From NCBI RefSeq assembly GCF_016702655.1, contig NZ_JADJDO010000001.1, positions 124,001 through 188,000 on the forward strand: a DNA stretch of 64,000 nt. Reading direction: 5' to 3'. The notes below the pieces were generated by a model. The model had not been told where the DNA came from. It was given only the letters and a program-made list of their open reading frames with translations, and made no database searches. Below, piece after piece: positions 1 to 9,316 of this stretch (position 1 is the first letter of the stretch; each line of letters starts with the position of its first letter). Source of the DNA: Ideonella sp. Its GTDB lineage: Bacteria; Pseudomonadota; Gammaproteobacteria; Burkholderiales; Burkholderiaceae_C. Made by a program: the position numbers and the translations under genes.

Positions 1-836
1 GCATCGCGCAGCGCGGCCTCGATGCGGTCCTGCGCCTCGGCATCGAAGCTGCGCACCGTGCCGGTGACGGTGGCCTCGGCGGGCAGCACGTTGTGGCTGC
101 TGCCGCCGTGCACTTGGGTGACGGACAGCACCGCCGATTCGGCCGGGTCGATGCGGCGCGCGACGATGGTGTTGAGCTGCCCCACGAGCTGGCTCGCCGC
201 GAGCAGCACGTCGGGCGTGCGGTGCGGCTGCGCGGCATGGCCGCCGCGGCCGCGCAGCACGATGTCGAAACGGTCGGCCGCGGCCATGATCGGGCCCGCT
301 CGCGTCTGCGCATGGCCCAGCGGCAGGTCGGGCCAGTTGTGCAGCGCATACACCGCGTCGCAGGGGAAGCGCTCGAACAGGCCCTCTTCGACCATCACGC
401 GCGCACCGCCGCGGCCTTCTTCGGCCGGCTGGAAGATGAAGTGCACCGTGCCGTCGAAGCGTCGCGTGCGCGCGAGCTGGCGCGCCGCACCGAGCAGCAT
501 CGCGGTGTGGCCGTCGTGGCCGCAGCCGTGGTGCACGCCGCCGATCCGGCTCGAATAGCCGAGGCGCGACTGCTCGGCGATCGGCAACGCATCCATGTCG
601 GCGCGCAGGCCCACCGCGCGGGCGCTGCTGCCGTGGCGCAGCGTGCCGACGACGCCGGTGCCGGCCAGCCCCTCGTGCACTTCCAGCCCCAGCAGACGCA
701 ACGAAGCGGCGACGATGCCGGCCGTGCGCCGCTCCTCGAACGCGAGCTCGGGGTGCGCGTGCAGGTCGCGCCGCAGCGCGACGAGATCGGGAAGCAGGTC
801 GTCGATGTTGTCCGGACCCATGTATTGCTGCGCCAT
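1..836 (-). CDS. M20-family amidohydrolase (hippurate hydrolase-like), 3' part missing
   Basis: This gene runs off the left edge of the window, so its C-terminus is missing. Read on the minus strand from ATG at 836, with GGAG four bases upstream, the protein begins MAQQYMGPDN. It shows the M20 dipeptidase/hippurate hydrolase pattern: RRDLHAHPEL near residue 25, GLRADMDALP near residue 75, HGCGHDGHTAML near residue 100 (metal-binding Cys/His), QPAEEGRGGA near residue 130 (Glu-Glu metal and catalytic pair) and GRGGHAA in the dimerisation domain. The family hydrolyses N-acyl amino acids and related amides with a two-metal centre in the cytoplasm. The exact substrate cannot be read from sequence. 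It is divergent from aspA, with about 170 bp between the starts. Confidence 0.88.
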   Translation of the reverse strand, partial: MAQQYMGPDNIDDLLPDLVALRRDLHAHPELAFEERRTAGIVAASLRLLGLEVHEGLAGTGVVGTLRHGSSARAVGLRADMDALPIAEQSRLGYSSRIGGVHHGCGHDGHTAMLLGAARQLARTRRFDGTVHFIFQPAEEGRGGARVMVEEGLFERFPCDAVYALHNWPDLPLGHAQTRAGPIMAAADRFDIVLRGRGGHAAQPHRTPDVLLAASQLVGQLNTIVARRIDPAESAVLSVTQVHGGSSHNVLPAEATVTGTVRSFDAEAQDRIEAALRD

Positions 837-1004
837 CGCGCTCCGTAGGCTGATGCCGCAGCTTAAGCGCGAGTGCCCGGTGCAAGTTGCCGTTGTGTTG
901 CGCCAGTTCGGCAGCCTCGTGCGCTTGTCGGGCGCAGTCCGGCAGTTCCCGCGGCCGATCGCGGCCGAGAATTTGTGTCCCGCCACGACACGACCGGCCC
1001 TGCG

Positions 1005-2417
1005 ATGAACGATTCGACCACCCGCCAGGAAAGCGACTTCCTCGGCACCCGCAGCATCCCGGCCGCCGCCTACTGGGGCGTGCACACGGCGCGCGCGGTC
1101 GAGAACTTTCCGATCTCGGGCCAGCCGCTGTCGTGCATGCCGGAGCTGGTGCGCTCGCTCGCCTTCGTCAAGAAGGCGGCGGCGCAGGCGAATGTCACCC
1201 TCGGCGTGCTCGACGCCGAGCGCGCGGGCTTCATCGCCAACGCCTGTGACGATCTGATCGCCGGGCGGCTGCACGAGCAGTTCGTCGTCGACGTGATCCA
1301 GGGCGGTGCCGGCACCTCGACCAACATGAATGCGAACGAGGTGATCGCCAACCGCGCGCTCGAGCTGATGGGGCAAGCGCGCGGCAGCTACGAGGTGCTG
1401 CATCCGAACGACCACGTCAACGCGTCGCAGAGCACCAACGACGTGTACCCGACCGCGCTTCGAATGGCGGCGTGGCTCGGCATCGGCGACCTGCTGCGCG
1501 AGATGGCGGCGCTGCGCGAGGCCTTCGAGGCCAAGGCCGCCGAGTTCGCCGACGTGCTGAAGATCGGCCGCACCCAGCTGCAGGACGCCGTGCCGATGAC
1601 GCTCGGCCAGGAGTTGATGGCGTTCGCGGTGATGATCGGCGAGGACGAGCAACGCCTGGACGAGGCGCGCGCGCTGCTGACCGAGGTCAATCTGGGCGCG
1701 ACGGCCGTCGGCACCGGCATCAACGCGCCGGCCGGCTACGTGGAGACGGTGGTGCCGCTGCTGGCGCGGATCAGCGGCGTGCCGGTGGCGAGCGCGGCCC
1801 ACCTCGTGGAGGCGACGCAGGATGCCGGCGCCTTCGTCCAGGTGTCGGGCGTGCTCAAGCGCGTGGCCTGCAAGCTGTCCAAGACCTGCCACGACCTGCG
1901 GCTGCTGTCGTCCGGGCCGCAGGCGGGCTTCGGCGACATCCTGCTGCCGCCGCGACAGGCCGGCTCGTCGATCATGCCGGGCAAGGTGAATCCGGTGATC
2001 CCCGAGGTGATGAACCAGGTCGCGTTCGAGGTCATCGGCAACGACGTGACGATCACGATGGCGGCCGAATCGGGCCAGCTGCAGCTCAATGCCTTCGAGC
2101 CGATCATGGCCTGGTCGCTGCACAAGAGCGTGCGCCACCTGCGCCAGGCCTGCCTGACGCTGCGCGTGAACTGCGTAGCCGGCATCCTCGCCAACCGCGA
2201 GCTGCTCGCACGACGGGTGGCCGAATCGGTGACGCTGGTGACCGCGCTGAACCCGCTGATCGGCTACGAGAAAGCGGCGCTGGTGGCGAAGACGGCGCTC
2301 GCCAACCGCGCCACGATCGCCGACACCGCGCAGGCGCTCGGCGTGATGACCGCCGCCGAGGTGCAGGCGCTGCTGGTGCCGGAGACGCTGACGCGCCCGA
2401 GCCGGTTGGCGGGATGA
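1005..2417 (+). CDS. aspA: aspartate ammonia-lyase (fumarase/aspartase superfamily)
   Basis: Predicted to convert L-aspartate to fumarate and ammonia in the cytoplasm. The 470-residue protein has the superfamily signature GSSIMPGKVNP near residue 320, the flexible catalytic loop with its serine, and upstream motifs GGAGTSTNMNANEV and HPNDHVNASQSTND. The length fits aspartase and class II fumarase alike. ATG at 1005 was chosen because the residues after it (MNDSTTRQESDFLG) align with the usual N-terminus; the frame is open further upstream but reads as low-complexity sequence. The stop overlaps the ndh start as ATGA, so the two genes are probably co-transcribed and translationally coupled. Aspartase is preferred over fumarase on overall resemblance only. 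Confidence 0.87.
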   Translation: MNDSTTRQESDFLGTRSIPAAAYWGVHTARAVENFPISGQPLSCMPELVRSLAFVKKAAAQANVTLGVLDAERAGFIANACDDLIAGRLHEQFVVDVIQGGAGTSTNMNANEVIANRALELMGQARGSYEVLHPNDHVNASQSTNDVYPTALRMAAWLGIGDLLREMAALREAFEAKAAEFADVLKIGRTQLQDAVPMTLGQELMAFAVMIGEDEQRLDEARALLTEVNLGATAVGTGINAPAGYVETVVPLLARISGVPVASAAHLVEATQDAGAFVQVSGVLKRVACKLSKTCHDLRLLSSGPQAGFGDILLPPRQAGSSIMPGKVNPVIPEVMNQVAFEVIGNDVTITMAAESGQLQLNAFEPIMAWSLHKSVRHLRQACLTLRVNCVAGILANRELLARRVAESVTLVTALNPLIGYEKAALVAKTALANRATIADTAQALGVMTAAEVQALLVPETLTRPSRLAG

Positions 2418-3745
2418 AGACCGAGGCCCGCGGCGGCATGCCGCGCACCCGGCACCGCGTCGTCATCGTCGGCGGCGGCGCGGGCGGGCTCGAGCTCGCG
2501 ACGCGGCTGGGCGACAAGTTGGGGCGCCGCATCGACGTCACGTTGATCGACCGCGAACGCGTGCATGTCTGGAAGCCCAAGCTGCACGAGATCGCCGCCG
2601 GCAGCATGGACATGTCGGCGCACGAGGTCGACTACCTGGCGCAGGCGCACTGGCATCGCTTCCGCTACCGCATCGGCGCGATGACCGGGCTGGACCGCGA
2701 GCGCCGCGAAGTGCAGGTGGCCGCCTCGCACGACGAGGCCGGCCGCGAGGTGACGCCGCAGCGCGTGTTCGGCTACGACACGCTGGTCATCGCGGTGGGC
2801 AGCCAGAGCAACGACTTCGGCACCCCGGGCGTGAGCACGCACGCGATGACGCTGGAGTCGCAGGCCGATGCGCGACGCTTCCACGCCTGCATGGTCAACG
2901 CCTGCATCCGCGCGCATGCGCAGACGGCGCCGTTGCGTCCGGAGCAACTGAAGGTCGCGATCATCGGCGCCGGCGCCACCGGGGTCGAACTGGCCGCGGA
3001 GCTGCACCGCACGACGCGCGAGGTGGTGGCCCACGGCCTGGACCGTGTCGACCCCGACAAGGACCTTCAGGTCAGCGTGATCGAGGCCGGAGACCGCGTG
3101 CTGCCGGCGCTGCCGCCGCGCCTGTCGCGAGCGGCCGAGGACCTGCTCGTCAAGCTGGGCGTGCAGGTGCACACCGGCGCCCGCGTGGCCGAGGTGCTGC
3201 ACGACGGCGTGAGGCTGGCCGACGGCCGCGTGCTGCCGGCGGAGCTGGTCGTGTGGGCGGCGGGCGTCAAGGCGGCGGACTTCCTGAAGAACCTGGGCGG
3301 GCTCGAGACCAACCGCATCAACCAGCTCGTCGTGCGGCCGACGCTGCAAACGACGCGAGACGACAACGTGTTCGCGATCGGCGACTGCGCGGCCTGCCCT
3401 TGGCCCGGCCACGGCGCGGTGCCGCCGCGCGCGCAGGCCGCGCACCAGCAGGCGACGCATCTGTACAAGCAGATCCGACGGCGGCTCGCCGGCAAGCCGC
3501 TGCGGGACTACACCTATCGCGACTTCGGCTCGCTGGTGTCGCTGGGCGAGTTCAGCACGGTCGGCAACATGATGGGCGGACTGGTCGGCGGCAGCCTGCT
3601 GGTCGAGGGCGCGTTCGCGCGCCTGATGTACTTGTCGCTGTACAAGCTGCACGAACTCGCGCTGCACGGCCCGGCGAAGGTGACGCTCGATACGCTGGCA
3701 CGGCTGATCACGCGGCGCACCGAGCCGCACGTCAAGCTGCACTGA
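2414..3745 (+). CDS. ndh: type II NADH:quinone oxidoreductase (NDH-2)
   Basis: A non-proton-pumping NADH dehydrogenase that passes electrons from NADH through FAD to the quinone pool at the inner face of the membrane. The 443-residue protein has an N-terminal FAD Rossmann motif (VIVGGGAGGLELA, about residues 17-29), a second dinucleotide motif for NADH (IIGAGATGVELAAEL, near residue 183), the FAD-binding FAIGDCAACP near residue 320, and a C-terminal hydrophobic/amphipathic segment (about residues 390-420) that fits membrane attachment. ATG at 2414 overlaps the aspA stop (ATGA). No obvious T-rich hairpin terminator follows. Confidence 0.9.
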   Translation: MKTEARGGMPRTRHRVVIVGGGAGGLELATRLGDKLGRRIDVTLIDRERVHVWKPKLHEIAAGSMDMSAHEVDYLAQAHWHRFRYRIGAMTGLDRERREVQVAASHDEAGREVTPQRVFGYDTLVIAVGSQSNDFGTPGVSTHAMTLESQADARRFHACMVNACIRAHAQTAPLRPEQLKVAIIGAGATGVELAAELHRTTREVVAHGLDRVDPDKDLQVSVIEAGDRVLPALPPRLSRAAEDLLVKLGVQVHTGARVAEVLHDGVRLADGRVLPAELVVWAAGVKAADFLKNLGGLETNRINQLVVRPTLQTTRDDNVFAIGDCAACPWPGHGAVPPRAQAAHQQATHLYKQIRRRLAGKPLRDYTYRDFGSLVSLGEFSTVGNMMGGLVGGSLLVEGAFARLMYLSLYKLHELALHGPAKVTLDTLARLITRRTEPHVKLH

Positions 3746-4110
3746 GACTGTCGGGGCTGGCGACCGACGGCTTGCATGCGAGGCTCCCGAGGCATCGAGA
3801 TGCGCCGACCACGCGACCTTCAACTGGCTTCCATGTGAGCTTCAAACGATGAGGCTTGTGACGGCAGGCCCAGTGCGCAATCTGGATGCAGACGCGGCCA
3901 AGATGCGAACGAGACTGTTGCACTTCGAGAAGTACGAGCGCCTTCAACGCATCTGAGCATCTTGCTCGGATCACGACCCTTGGGTCCCCATCGACACTGG
4001 GACGCGCACGATGAAGTCATCGGCTCATCGGCGAGGTGCTCAGAGCTCACTGGCTGTGATGTGTCTACAACACAGCTTTCGCACCGCCGAAGCAAGCTTC
4101 GCGACGTAGG
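3746..4110. other. non-coding stretch between ndh and the tRNA terminator
   Basis: This stretch has visibly lower GC than its surroundings and no open frame with coding character. The short frames on both strands lack ribosome-binding sites and recognisable motifs. I see no repeat or RNA structure beyond the terminator that follows. It may be the decayed remains of a gene, but nothing identifiable is left. Confidence 0.5.
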
Positions 4111-4145
4111 TAGAAAACAAAAACGGGGCGCCAGGCCCCGTGTTT
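4111..4145 (-). terminator. Rho-independent terminator after the tRNA cluster
   Basis: A 7-bp perfect stem ACGGGGC/GCCCCGT (4123-4129 with 4135-4141, 5-nt loop) is followed on the minus strand by a T-rich tract (TTTTTGTTTTC, 4122 down to 4112). It lies 14 bp beyond the 3' end of tRNA-Asp and is oriented to end the gltX-tRNA transcript. Confidence 0.85.
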
Positions 4146-4155
4146 GCTTGATGGT

Positions 4156-4232
4156 TGGCGGAGTGGACGGGGCTCGAACCCGCGACCCCCGGCGTGACAG
4201 GCCGGTATTCTAACCAACTGAACTACCACTCC
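4156..4232 (-). tRNA. tRNA-Asp (anticodon GTC)
   Basis: A 77-nt cloverleaf with encoded CCA. The acceptor stem pairs GGAGTGG with CCACTCC, the anticodon loop reads CTGTCAC, and the T loop is GGTTCGAGCC. It is the last of three tandem tRNA genes before the terminator. Confidence 0.97.
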
Positions 4233-4279
4233 ATGTGGTTGGCGGCGTTGCCAGATTGCTCTGCAAGTGCCGCCTGACT

Positions 4280-4355
4280 TGGCGTCCCCTAGGGGATTCG
4301 AACCCCTGTAATCACCGTGAAAGGGTGGTGTCCTAGGCCTCTAGACGAAGGGGAC
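4280..4355 (-). tRNA. tRNA-Glu (anticodon TTC)
   Basis: A 76-nt cloverleaf with encoded CCA. The acceptor stem pairs GTCCCCT with AGGGGAC, the anticodon loop is CTTTCAC, and the T arm is GGGGTTCGAATCCCC. It lies downstream of gltX, the synthetase that charges it. Confidence 0.97.
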
Positions 4356-4407
4356 AAAAATTGTTGCGTGCTGACTTGTTGTTCTTGCCTTCGGACCCCG
4401 GCAGTGG

Positions 4408-4483
<76 letters not shown>

Positions 4484-4557
4484 TGCACTGCCGTCGGTCA
4501 GAACCCGATTCTCATCCAGTCCTGTTCAAGCAAGACCGAAATTATAGCGAGGTTTTC

Positions 4558-5985
4558 TCAGGCGTCGGCCAGGCGTGCAAGCACGGTCGCAGGCTCGAAG
4601 AGCGCCAGCACGGCGTCGAGCGACGGCGTCTGCGGCCGGCCGCAGACGAGCACCCGCACCGCCATCGCGAGCAGCGGCATCTTCAGGCCGTGCGCGGCGA
4701 GTGTCTCCTTGATTGCGAGCGCGATTGTCTCGCGGCGCCAGTCGCCGATCGCCTCGAGCTTGGCGCGCAATGTCGCCAGCGCCGGCGCGACAGCCGGCGT
4801 CACGTGCGCGGCAATGTCGGCCGGCTCGGGATAGACCGGCACGGCGTACATCGCCAGCCATTCGGCGATCTCGCGCGTCGTCGCGCAGCGGTCCTTGTAG
4901 AGCGCGATCGCCGCCTCGAGGCGCGCGCCGTCGAGCGCCGGCAGGGCAAGGCGCGCCATCTGGTCCGCCACCAGCGGCGCGAGCGTGGCATCGGCGGTGA
5001 GCTTGATGTGCTGCGCGTTGACCCAGCGCAGCTTGGCCTCGTCGAACTGCCCCGCGCTGCGGCCGAGGTGATCGAGGTCGAACCACTGCACGAGTTGCTC
5101 GCGCGAGAAGATCTCGTCGTCGCCATGGCTCCAGCCTAGTCGCGCGAGGTAGTTCACGACCGCGTCGGCGAGGAAGCCCTCGTCGCGGTACTGCAGCACC
5201 GGCTTGGCGCCGTGACGCTTGCTCATCTTCTCGCCGACCTCGTTGAGCACGGTCGGCAGGTGGGCGTAAGTCGGCGGCGTCGCGCCGAGCGCGGTGAGGA
5301 TGTTGATCTGGCGCGGCGTGTTGTTGACGTGGTCGTCGCCGCGGATCACATGCGTGATCGCCATGTCGATGTCGTCGACGACGACGCAGAAGTTGTAGGT
5401 CGGCGTGCCCACGCCATCAGGCGTCGTGACGTTCGGGCGCGCGATCACGAGGTCGTCGAGTTCGTCGTTGGCAATCGAGATGCGGCCCTTGACCTTGTCG
5501 TCCCAGACGACCGCGCCGCCGATCGGATTGCGGAAACGGATCACCGGCGCCACGCCATCGGGTACCGGCGGCAGTGTCTTGCCCGACTCGGGGCGCCAGG
5601 TGCCGTCGTAGCGCGGCTTCTCCCGCGCCGCCATCTGGCGCTCGCGCAGCGCGTCGAGCTCGGCGCTGCTCATGTAGCAGCGGTAGGCCAGGCCCTGCGC
5701 CAACATCTGCGTCAGCACCTCGCGGTAGCGCCCCATGCGCTGCATCTGGTAGTACGGGCCCTCATCCGGGTGGAGTCCGAGCCAGCGCATGCTGTCGAGG
5801 ATTGCGGCAACCGCCTCGTCGGACGAGCGTTCGAGGTCGGTGTCTTCGATGCGCAGCACGAACACGCCGCCCCTGGCGCGCGCGAAGGCCCAGGGGTAGA
5901 GCGCCGAGCGGATATTGCCGAGGTGGATGAAGCCGGTCGGCGACGGTGCAAAGCGCGTCCTGACGGTCAATGCGGGAGAGTTCAT
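4558..5985 (-). CDS. gltX: glutamyl-tRNA synthetase
   Basis: Attaches glutamate to tRNA-Glu. The 475-residue class I synthetase has the HIGH-type motif in PSPTGFIHLGN (HLGN at residues 21-24), the IEDTDLERS motif near residue 47, and KMSKRHGA near residue 254. The length is usual for a bacterial GluRS. The start ATG at 5985 overlaps the metZ stop (ATGA), so it is translationally coupled to metZ at the end of the long biosynthetic series. The tRNA-Ala, tRNA-Glu and tRNA-Asp genes follow, ending in a clear terminator. Confidence 0.97.
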   Translation of the reverse strand: MNSPALTVRTRFAPSPTGFIHLGNIRSALYPWAFARARGGVFVLRIEDTDLERSSDEAVAAILDSMRWLGLHPDEGPYYQMQRMGRYREVLTQMLAQGLAYRCYMSSAELDALRERQMAAREKPRYDGTWRPESGKTLPPVPDGVAPVIRFRNPIGGAVVWDDKVKGRISIANDELDDLVIARPNVTTPDGVGTPTYNFCVVVDDIDMAITHVIRGDDHVNNTPRQINILTALGATPPTYAHLPTVLNEVGEKMSKRHGAKPVLQYRDEGFLADAVVNYLARLGWSHGDDEIFSREQLVQWFDLDHLGRSAGQFDEAKLRWVNAQHIKLTADATLAPLVADQMARLALPALDGARLEAAIALYKDRCATTREIAEWLAMYAVPVYPEPADIAAHVTPAVAPALATLRAKLEAIGDWRRETIALAIKETLAAHGLKMPLLAMAVRVLVCGRPQTPSLDAVLALFEPATVLARLADA

Positions 5986-7229
5986 TGGGAGGTGATCGAG
6001 TCCAGGCCGCGCGCGAGGTCGTCCTTCAGGTCCTGCAGGTCTTCCAGGCCGACCGCGACGCGCACCAGGCCCTGCGTGATGCCGGCGGCTTGGCGCTGGG
6101 CTTCGGTCAGGCGCCCGTGCGAGGTGCTCGCCGGATGCGTGATCGTGGTCTTGGTGTCGCCGAGGTTGGCGGTGATCGAGCACACCTGCGTGCTGTCGAT
6201 GACGTGAAACGCGTTGCGCCGCGCCAGCTCGGCGCCGCCGCCCTGCTGGCCGCGCACGATGAACGACACCACCGCGCCGCCGCAACCCGCCTGCTGGCGC
6301 ATCGCGAGTTCGTGCTGCGGATGCGACGCGAGGCCGGGGTGGAAGACGCGCTCGACCTGCGGCTGGCGCTCCAGCCATTGCGCAAGCTCGAGCGCGCTCG
6401 CCGACTGGGCACGCATGCGGATCGCGAGCGTCTCCAGCCCCTTCAGCACGACCCAGGCATTGAACGCCGACAGCGTGATGCCGGTGCTGCGCATCACCGG
6501 CACGAACTTCTCGTCGAGCAGGCGCTGTCCCCCGCACACGGCGCCGGCCATCACCCGGCCCTGTCCGTCGAGGTACTTGGTGCCGGAGTGGATCACGAGG
6601 TCGGCACCGAACTCGACCGGGCGCTGCAGCGCCGGCGTGCAGAAGCAGTTGTCGACGGCGAGCAGCGCGCCGCCCTGGTGCGCGATCGCGGACAGCGCGG
6701 CAATGTCGCAGACCTCGGTGAGCGGGTTGCTCGGCGTCTCGGCAAAGAGCAGCTTCGTCTCGGGCCGCAACGCGCGCTGCCACTCGCCGAGGTCGGTCTG
6801 CGAGACGAACGAAGTCTCGACGCCGAACTTCGCGAACTCGCGCGCAAAGAGCACGATCGTCGAGCCGAACACGCTCTGCGAGCAGACCACGTGGTCGCCC
6901 GCCTTGAGCAGGCTCATCGCGAGCAGCGTGATCGCGCCCATGCCGCTCGCGGTGGCGACGCACGACTCGGTGCGCTCGAGCGCGGCCAGGCGGCGCTCGA
7001 ACATCATCACCGTCGGGTTCGAGAAACGCGAATAGACGAACGCCTCCTCCTCGTTCGCGAAGCGCGCCGCGGCGGTCGCGGCGTCGGGGTGCAGGAAGCT
7101 GCTCGACAGGAACAGGGCTTCCGAGTTTTCTCCCCAGGCGCTCGCCGGCAGGCCTTCGCGCACCGCGAGGGTGTCGGGCCTGACGCCGGGCGGCAGCGCA
7201 ACGCGCGGGATCGTCTTCTTGGTGCTCAT
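5982..7229 (-). CDS. metZ: O-succinylhomoserine sulfhydrylase
   Basis: A PLP enzyme of the Cys/Met-metabolism family, predicted to make homocysteine directly from O-succinylhomoserine and sulfide. The 415-residue protein shows YSRFSNPTVMMFERRLA near residue 67, the PLP-contact SGMGAITLLAMSLLKAGDHV region, and the PLP lysine in HSGTKYLDGQGRVMAG near residue 215. Position after purF is a common betaproteobacterial arrangement and separates it from metC and megL paralogues. It starts four bases after the purF stop and its own stop overlaps gltX. Confidence 0.92.
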   Translation of the reverse strand: MSTKKTIPRVALPPGVRPDTLAVREGLPASAWGENSEALFLSSSFLHPDAATAAARFANEEEAFVYSRFSNPTVMMFERRLAALERTESCVATASGMGAITLLAMSLLKAGDHVVCSQSVFGSTIVLFAREFAKFGVETSFVSQTDLGEWQRALRPETKLLFAETPSNPLTEVCDIAALSAIAHQGGALLAVDNCFCTPALQRPVEFGADLVIHSGTKYLDGQGRVMAGAVCGGQRLLDEKFVPVMRSTGITLSAFNAWVVLKGLETLAIRMRAQSASALELAQWLERQPQVERVFHPGLASHPQHELAMRQQAGCGGAVVSFIVRGQQGGGAELARRNAFHVIDSTQVCSITANLGDTKTTITHPASTSHGRLTEAQRQAAGITQGLVRVAVGLEDLQDLKDDLARGLDSITSQ

Positions 7230-7233
7230 CGTG

Positions 7234-8751
7234 TCATCCTGCCTGCTCGGCCACGCCCTGCAGCGCCAGGCGCGAGCGATCGTCGCCCTCGTCGTCGCCC
7301 TGCGCCTTGCGCTGGCTCGCCATCGCGTCGAACTCGGCGTCGGTAATGTCGCCAGTCACGTAGTGGCCGTCGAAGCACGAAGCCTCGAAGCCGTCGATCG
7401 CCGAGTTGAGCGCGCCGATCACGCGCTTCATCGCCGCCACGTCCTGGTAGATCAGCGCATCGGCGCCGATGAAGGCGCGAATCTCCTCGATGCTGCGCCC
7501 GTGGGCGATCAGCTCCTCGCGCGTGGGCATGTCGATGCCGTAGACGTTGGGGTAGCGCACCGGCGGCGCGGCGCTCGCCATGTAGACCTTGCGCGCGCCG
7601 GCCTCGCGCGCCATCTGCACGATCTCCTGGCTCGTCGTGCCGCGCACGATCGAGTCGTCAACGAGCAGCACGTTGCGGTCGCGGAACTCGGTGGCGATCG
7701 CGTTCAGCTTCTGGCGCACCGACTTCTTGCGCATGCCCTGCCCCGGCATGATGAAGGTGCGCCCGACATAGCGATTCTTGACGAAGCCCTCGCGATACGG
7801 CTTGCCGATGCGCTGCGCGAGCTGCATCGCCGACGGCCGGCTCGACTCGGGGATCGGGATCACGACGTCGATCTCGCATGGCGGCATCGTCGAGACCAGC
7901 CGCTGCGCCAGCGTCTCGCCGAGGTTCAGGCGCGCCTGGTAGACCGAGATGCCGTCCATCACCGAGTCCGGCCGCGCCAGGTAGACATACTCGAAGATGC
8001 AGGGATGCAGCGCCGGATGCGCGGCACATTGGCGTGCATGGATGGCGCCGTCGAGATCGACGAACACCGCTTCGCCCGGCGCGACGTCGCGCACGAGCCT
8101 GTGGCCCGTGCCTTCGAGCGCGACCGACTCGCTCGCGACCATCACCGCGCCGTCGTCGGCGCCGGTGCCGAAGCACAGCGGCCGGATGCCGTACGGATCA
8201 CGAAACGCGAGCAGGCCGTGGCCCGCGATCAATGCCACCACGGCGTACGAGCCCCGCAGCCGGCGGTGCGTCGCCGCGACAGCGTTGAAGACCGAATCGG
8301 GCGTCAGCGGCAGGTCGCGCACCGCCACTTCGATCTCGTGCGCGAGCACGTTGATCAGGACCTCGGTGTCGCTCTCGGTGTTGATATGGCGGCGGTCGAT
8401 GTCGAACAGCTCTCGCCGCAGCGCCTGGGCGTTGGTCAGGTTGCCGTTGTGCACGAGCACGATGCCGAACGGCGCGTTGACGTAGAAGGGCTGCGCCTCC
8501 TCTTCGCTGTAGGCGTTGCCGGCGGTCGGGTAGCGCACCTGGCCCAGGCCCACGCTGCCCGGCAGCGCGCGCATGTTGCGCGTGCGGAACACGTCGCGCA
8601 CCATGCCGCGCGCCTTGTGCATGAAGCACTTGGTGCCCTGCATCGTGACGATGCCCGCCGCATCCTGCCCGCGGTGCTGCAGCAGCAGCAGCGCGTCGTA
8701 GATGAGCTGGTTGACAGGCGTTCGGGAGATCACGCCGACGATGCCGCACAT
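7234..8751 (-). CDS. purF: amidophosphoribosyltransferase
   Basis: First committed step of purine synthesis: PRPP plus glutamine gives phosphoribosylamine. The 505-residue protein starts MCGIVGVI, so Cys2 is the N-terminal nucleophile once Met is removed. The glutaminase half includes LQHRGQDAAGI. The PRPP-binding loop VLLVDDSIVRGTT lies near residue 360. The N-terminus leaves no propeptide, unlike the Bacillus type. It follows cvpA by 33 bp, the same order as in E. coli. Confidence 0.97.
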   Translation of the reverse strand: MCGIVGVISRTPVNQLIYDALLLLQHRGQDAAGIVTMQGTKCFMHKARGMVRDVFRTRNMRALPGSVGLGQVRYPTAGNAYSEEEAQPFYVNAPFGIVLVHNGNLTNAQALRRELFDIDRRHINTESDTEVLINVLAHEIEVAVRDLPLTPDSVFNAVAATHRRLRGSYAVVALIAGHGLLAFRDPYGIRPLCFGTGADDGAVMVASESVALEGTGHRLVRDVAPGEAVFVDLDGAIHARQCAAHPALHPCIFEYVYLARPDSVMDGISVYQARLNLGETLAQRLVSTMPPCEIDVVIPIPESSRPSAMQLAQRIGKPYREGFVKNRYVGRTFIMPGQGMRKKSVRQKLNAIATEFRDRNVLLVDDSIVRGTTSQEIVQMAREAGARKVYMASAAPPVRYPNVYGIDMPTREELIAHGRSIEEIRAFIGADALIYQDVAAMKRVIGALNSAIDGFEASCFDGHYVTGDITDAEFDAMASQRKAQGDDEGDDRSRLALQGVAEQAG

Positions 8752-8784
8752 GGTGATGGCGTCCTGGGTAGGGGCCGCTGCGGT

Positions 8785-9306
8785 TCAGGCAGCCGGCAGA
8801 TGCTGGGAGAGCTCGATCGGAAGCAGGGGCCGGATGCCGTCCAAGGCCGCATTCAACCACGCCGCCCCCTTGGATTGCTTCCAGGCGGCAGCGCTGGCGA
8901 CCGGCGTGAACCCGGCCACGGCGGTGAAGACGAGCAGCACGACGAGGCCGCGCAGCGCGCCGAAGCCCGCGCCGAGGGCACGATCGGGCCAGGCCAGCGG
9001 CGTCGCGTGCAGCAGCATGCGCAGCAGCCGCGACGCGAGCGCCCACGCGAGACGCAGCGCGACGAAGCCCAGCACCAGTGCCGCGACGTGGTTGACGCGC
9101 GAGCGCGGCTCGCCGAGCGGCAGCCACGACGCGACATGCGGTGCCGCCCACTGGCAGCCGAACCAGGCCACGAGCAGCCCGGCGAGCGAGAGCAGTTCGA
9201 ACAGCAACCCGCGCCAGGCGCCGATCAGCATCGACAGCAGCAGCCAGGCGAGCATTGCGAGATCGACCCAGTGCAGCAGCAGGCTGGCGCTGTCCGGCAA
9301 GACCAT
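8785..9306 (-). CDS. cvpA: CvpA family inner-membrane protein
   Basis: A 173-residue membrane protein with about four hydrophobic segments. The first (WVDLAMLAWLLLSMLIGAWRG) starts near residue 13; the later ones are near residues 35, 70 and 105. The pattern and the position directly upstream of purF identify CvpA, linked to colicin V production and envelope stress tolerance in enterics. ATG at 9306 was chosen because it puts the first membrane segment at the usual distance; the frame stays open upstream into the preceding gene. Confidence 0.9.
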   Translation of the reverse strand: MVLPDSASLLLHWVDLAMLAWLLLSMLIGAWRGLLFELLSLAGLLVAWFGCQWAAPHVASWLPLGEPRSRVNHVAALVLGFVALRLAWALASRLLRMLLHATPLAWPDRALGAGFGALRGLVVLLVFTAVAGFTPVASAAAWKQSKGAAWLNAALDGIRPLLPIELSQHLPAA

Positions 9307-9316
9307 GGGAAGCGCG

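Noticed and set aside
3962..4213. Plus-strand open frame of 83 codons ending in GVDGARTRDPRRDRPVF
   Set aside because: The C-terminal half is the antisense of tRNA-Asp; this is a well-known spurious ORF over tRNA genes.
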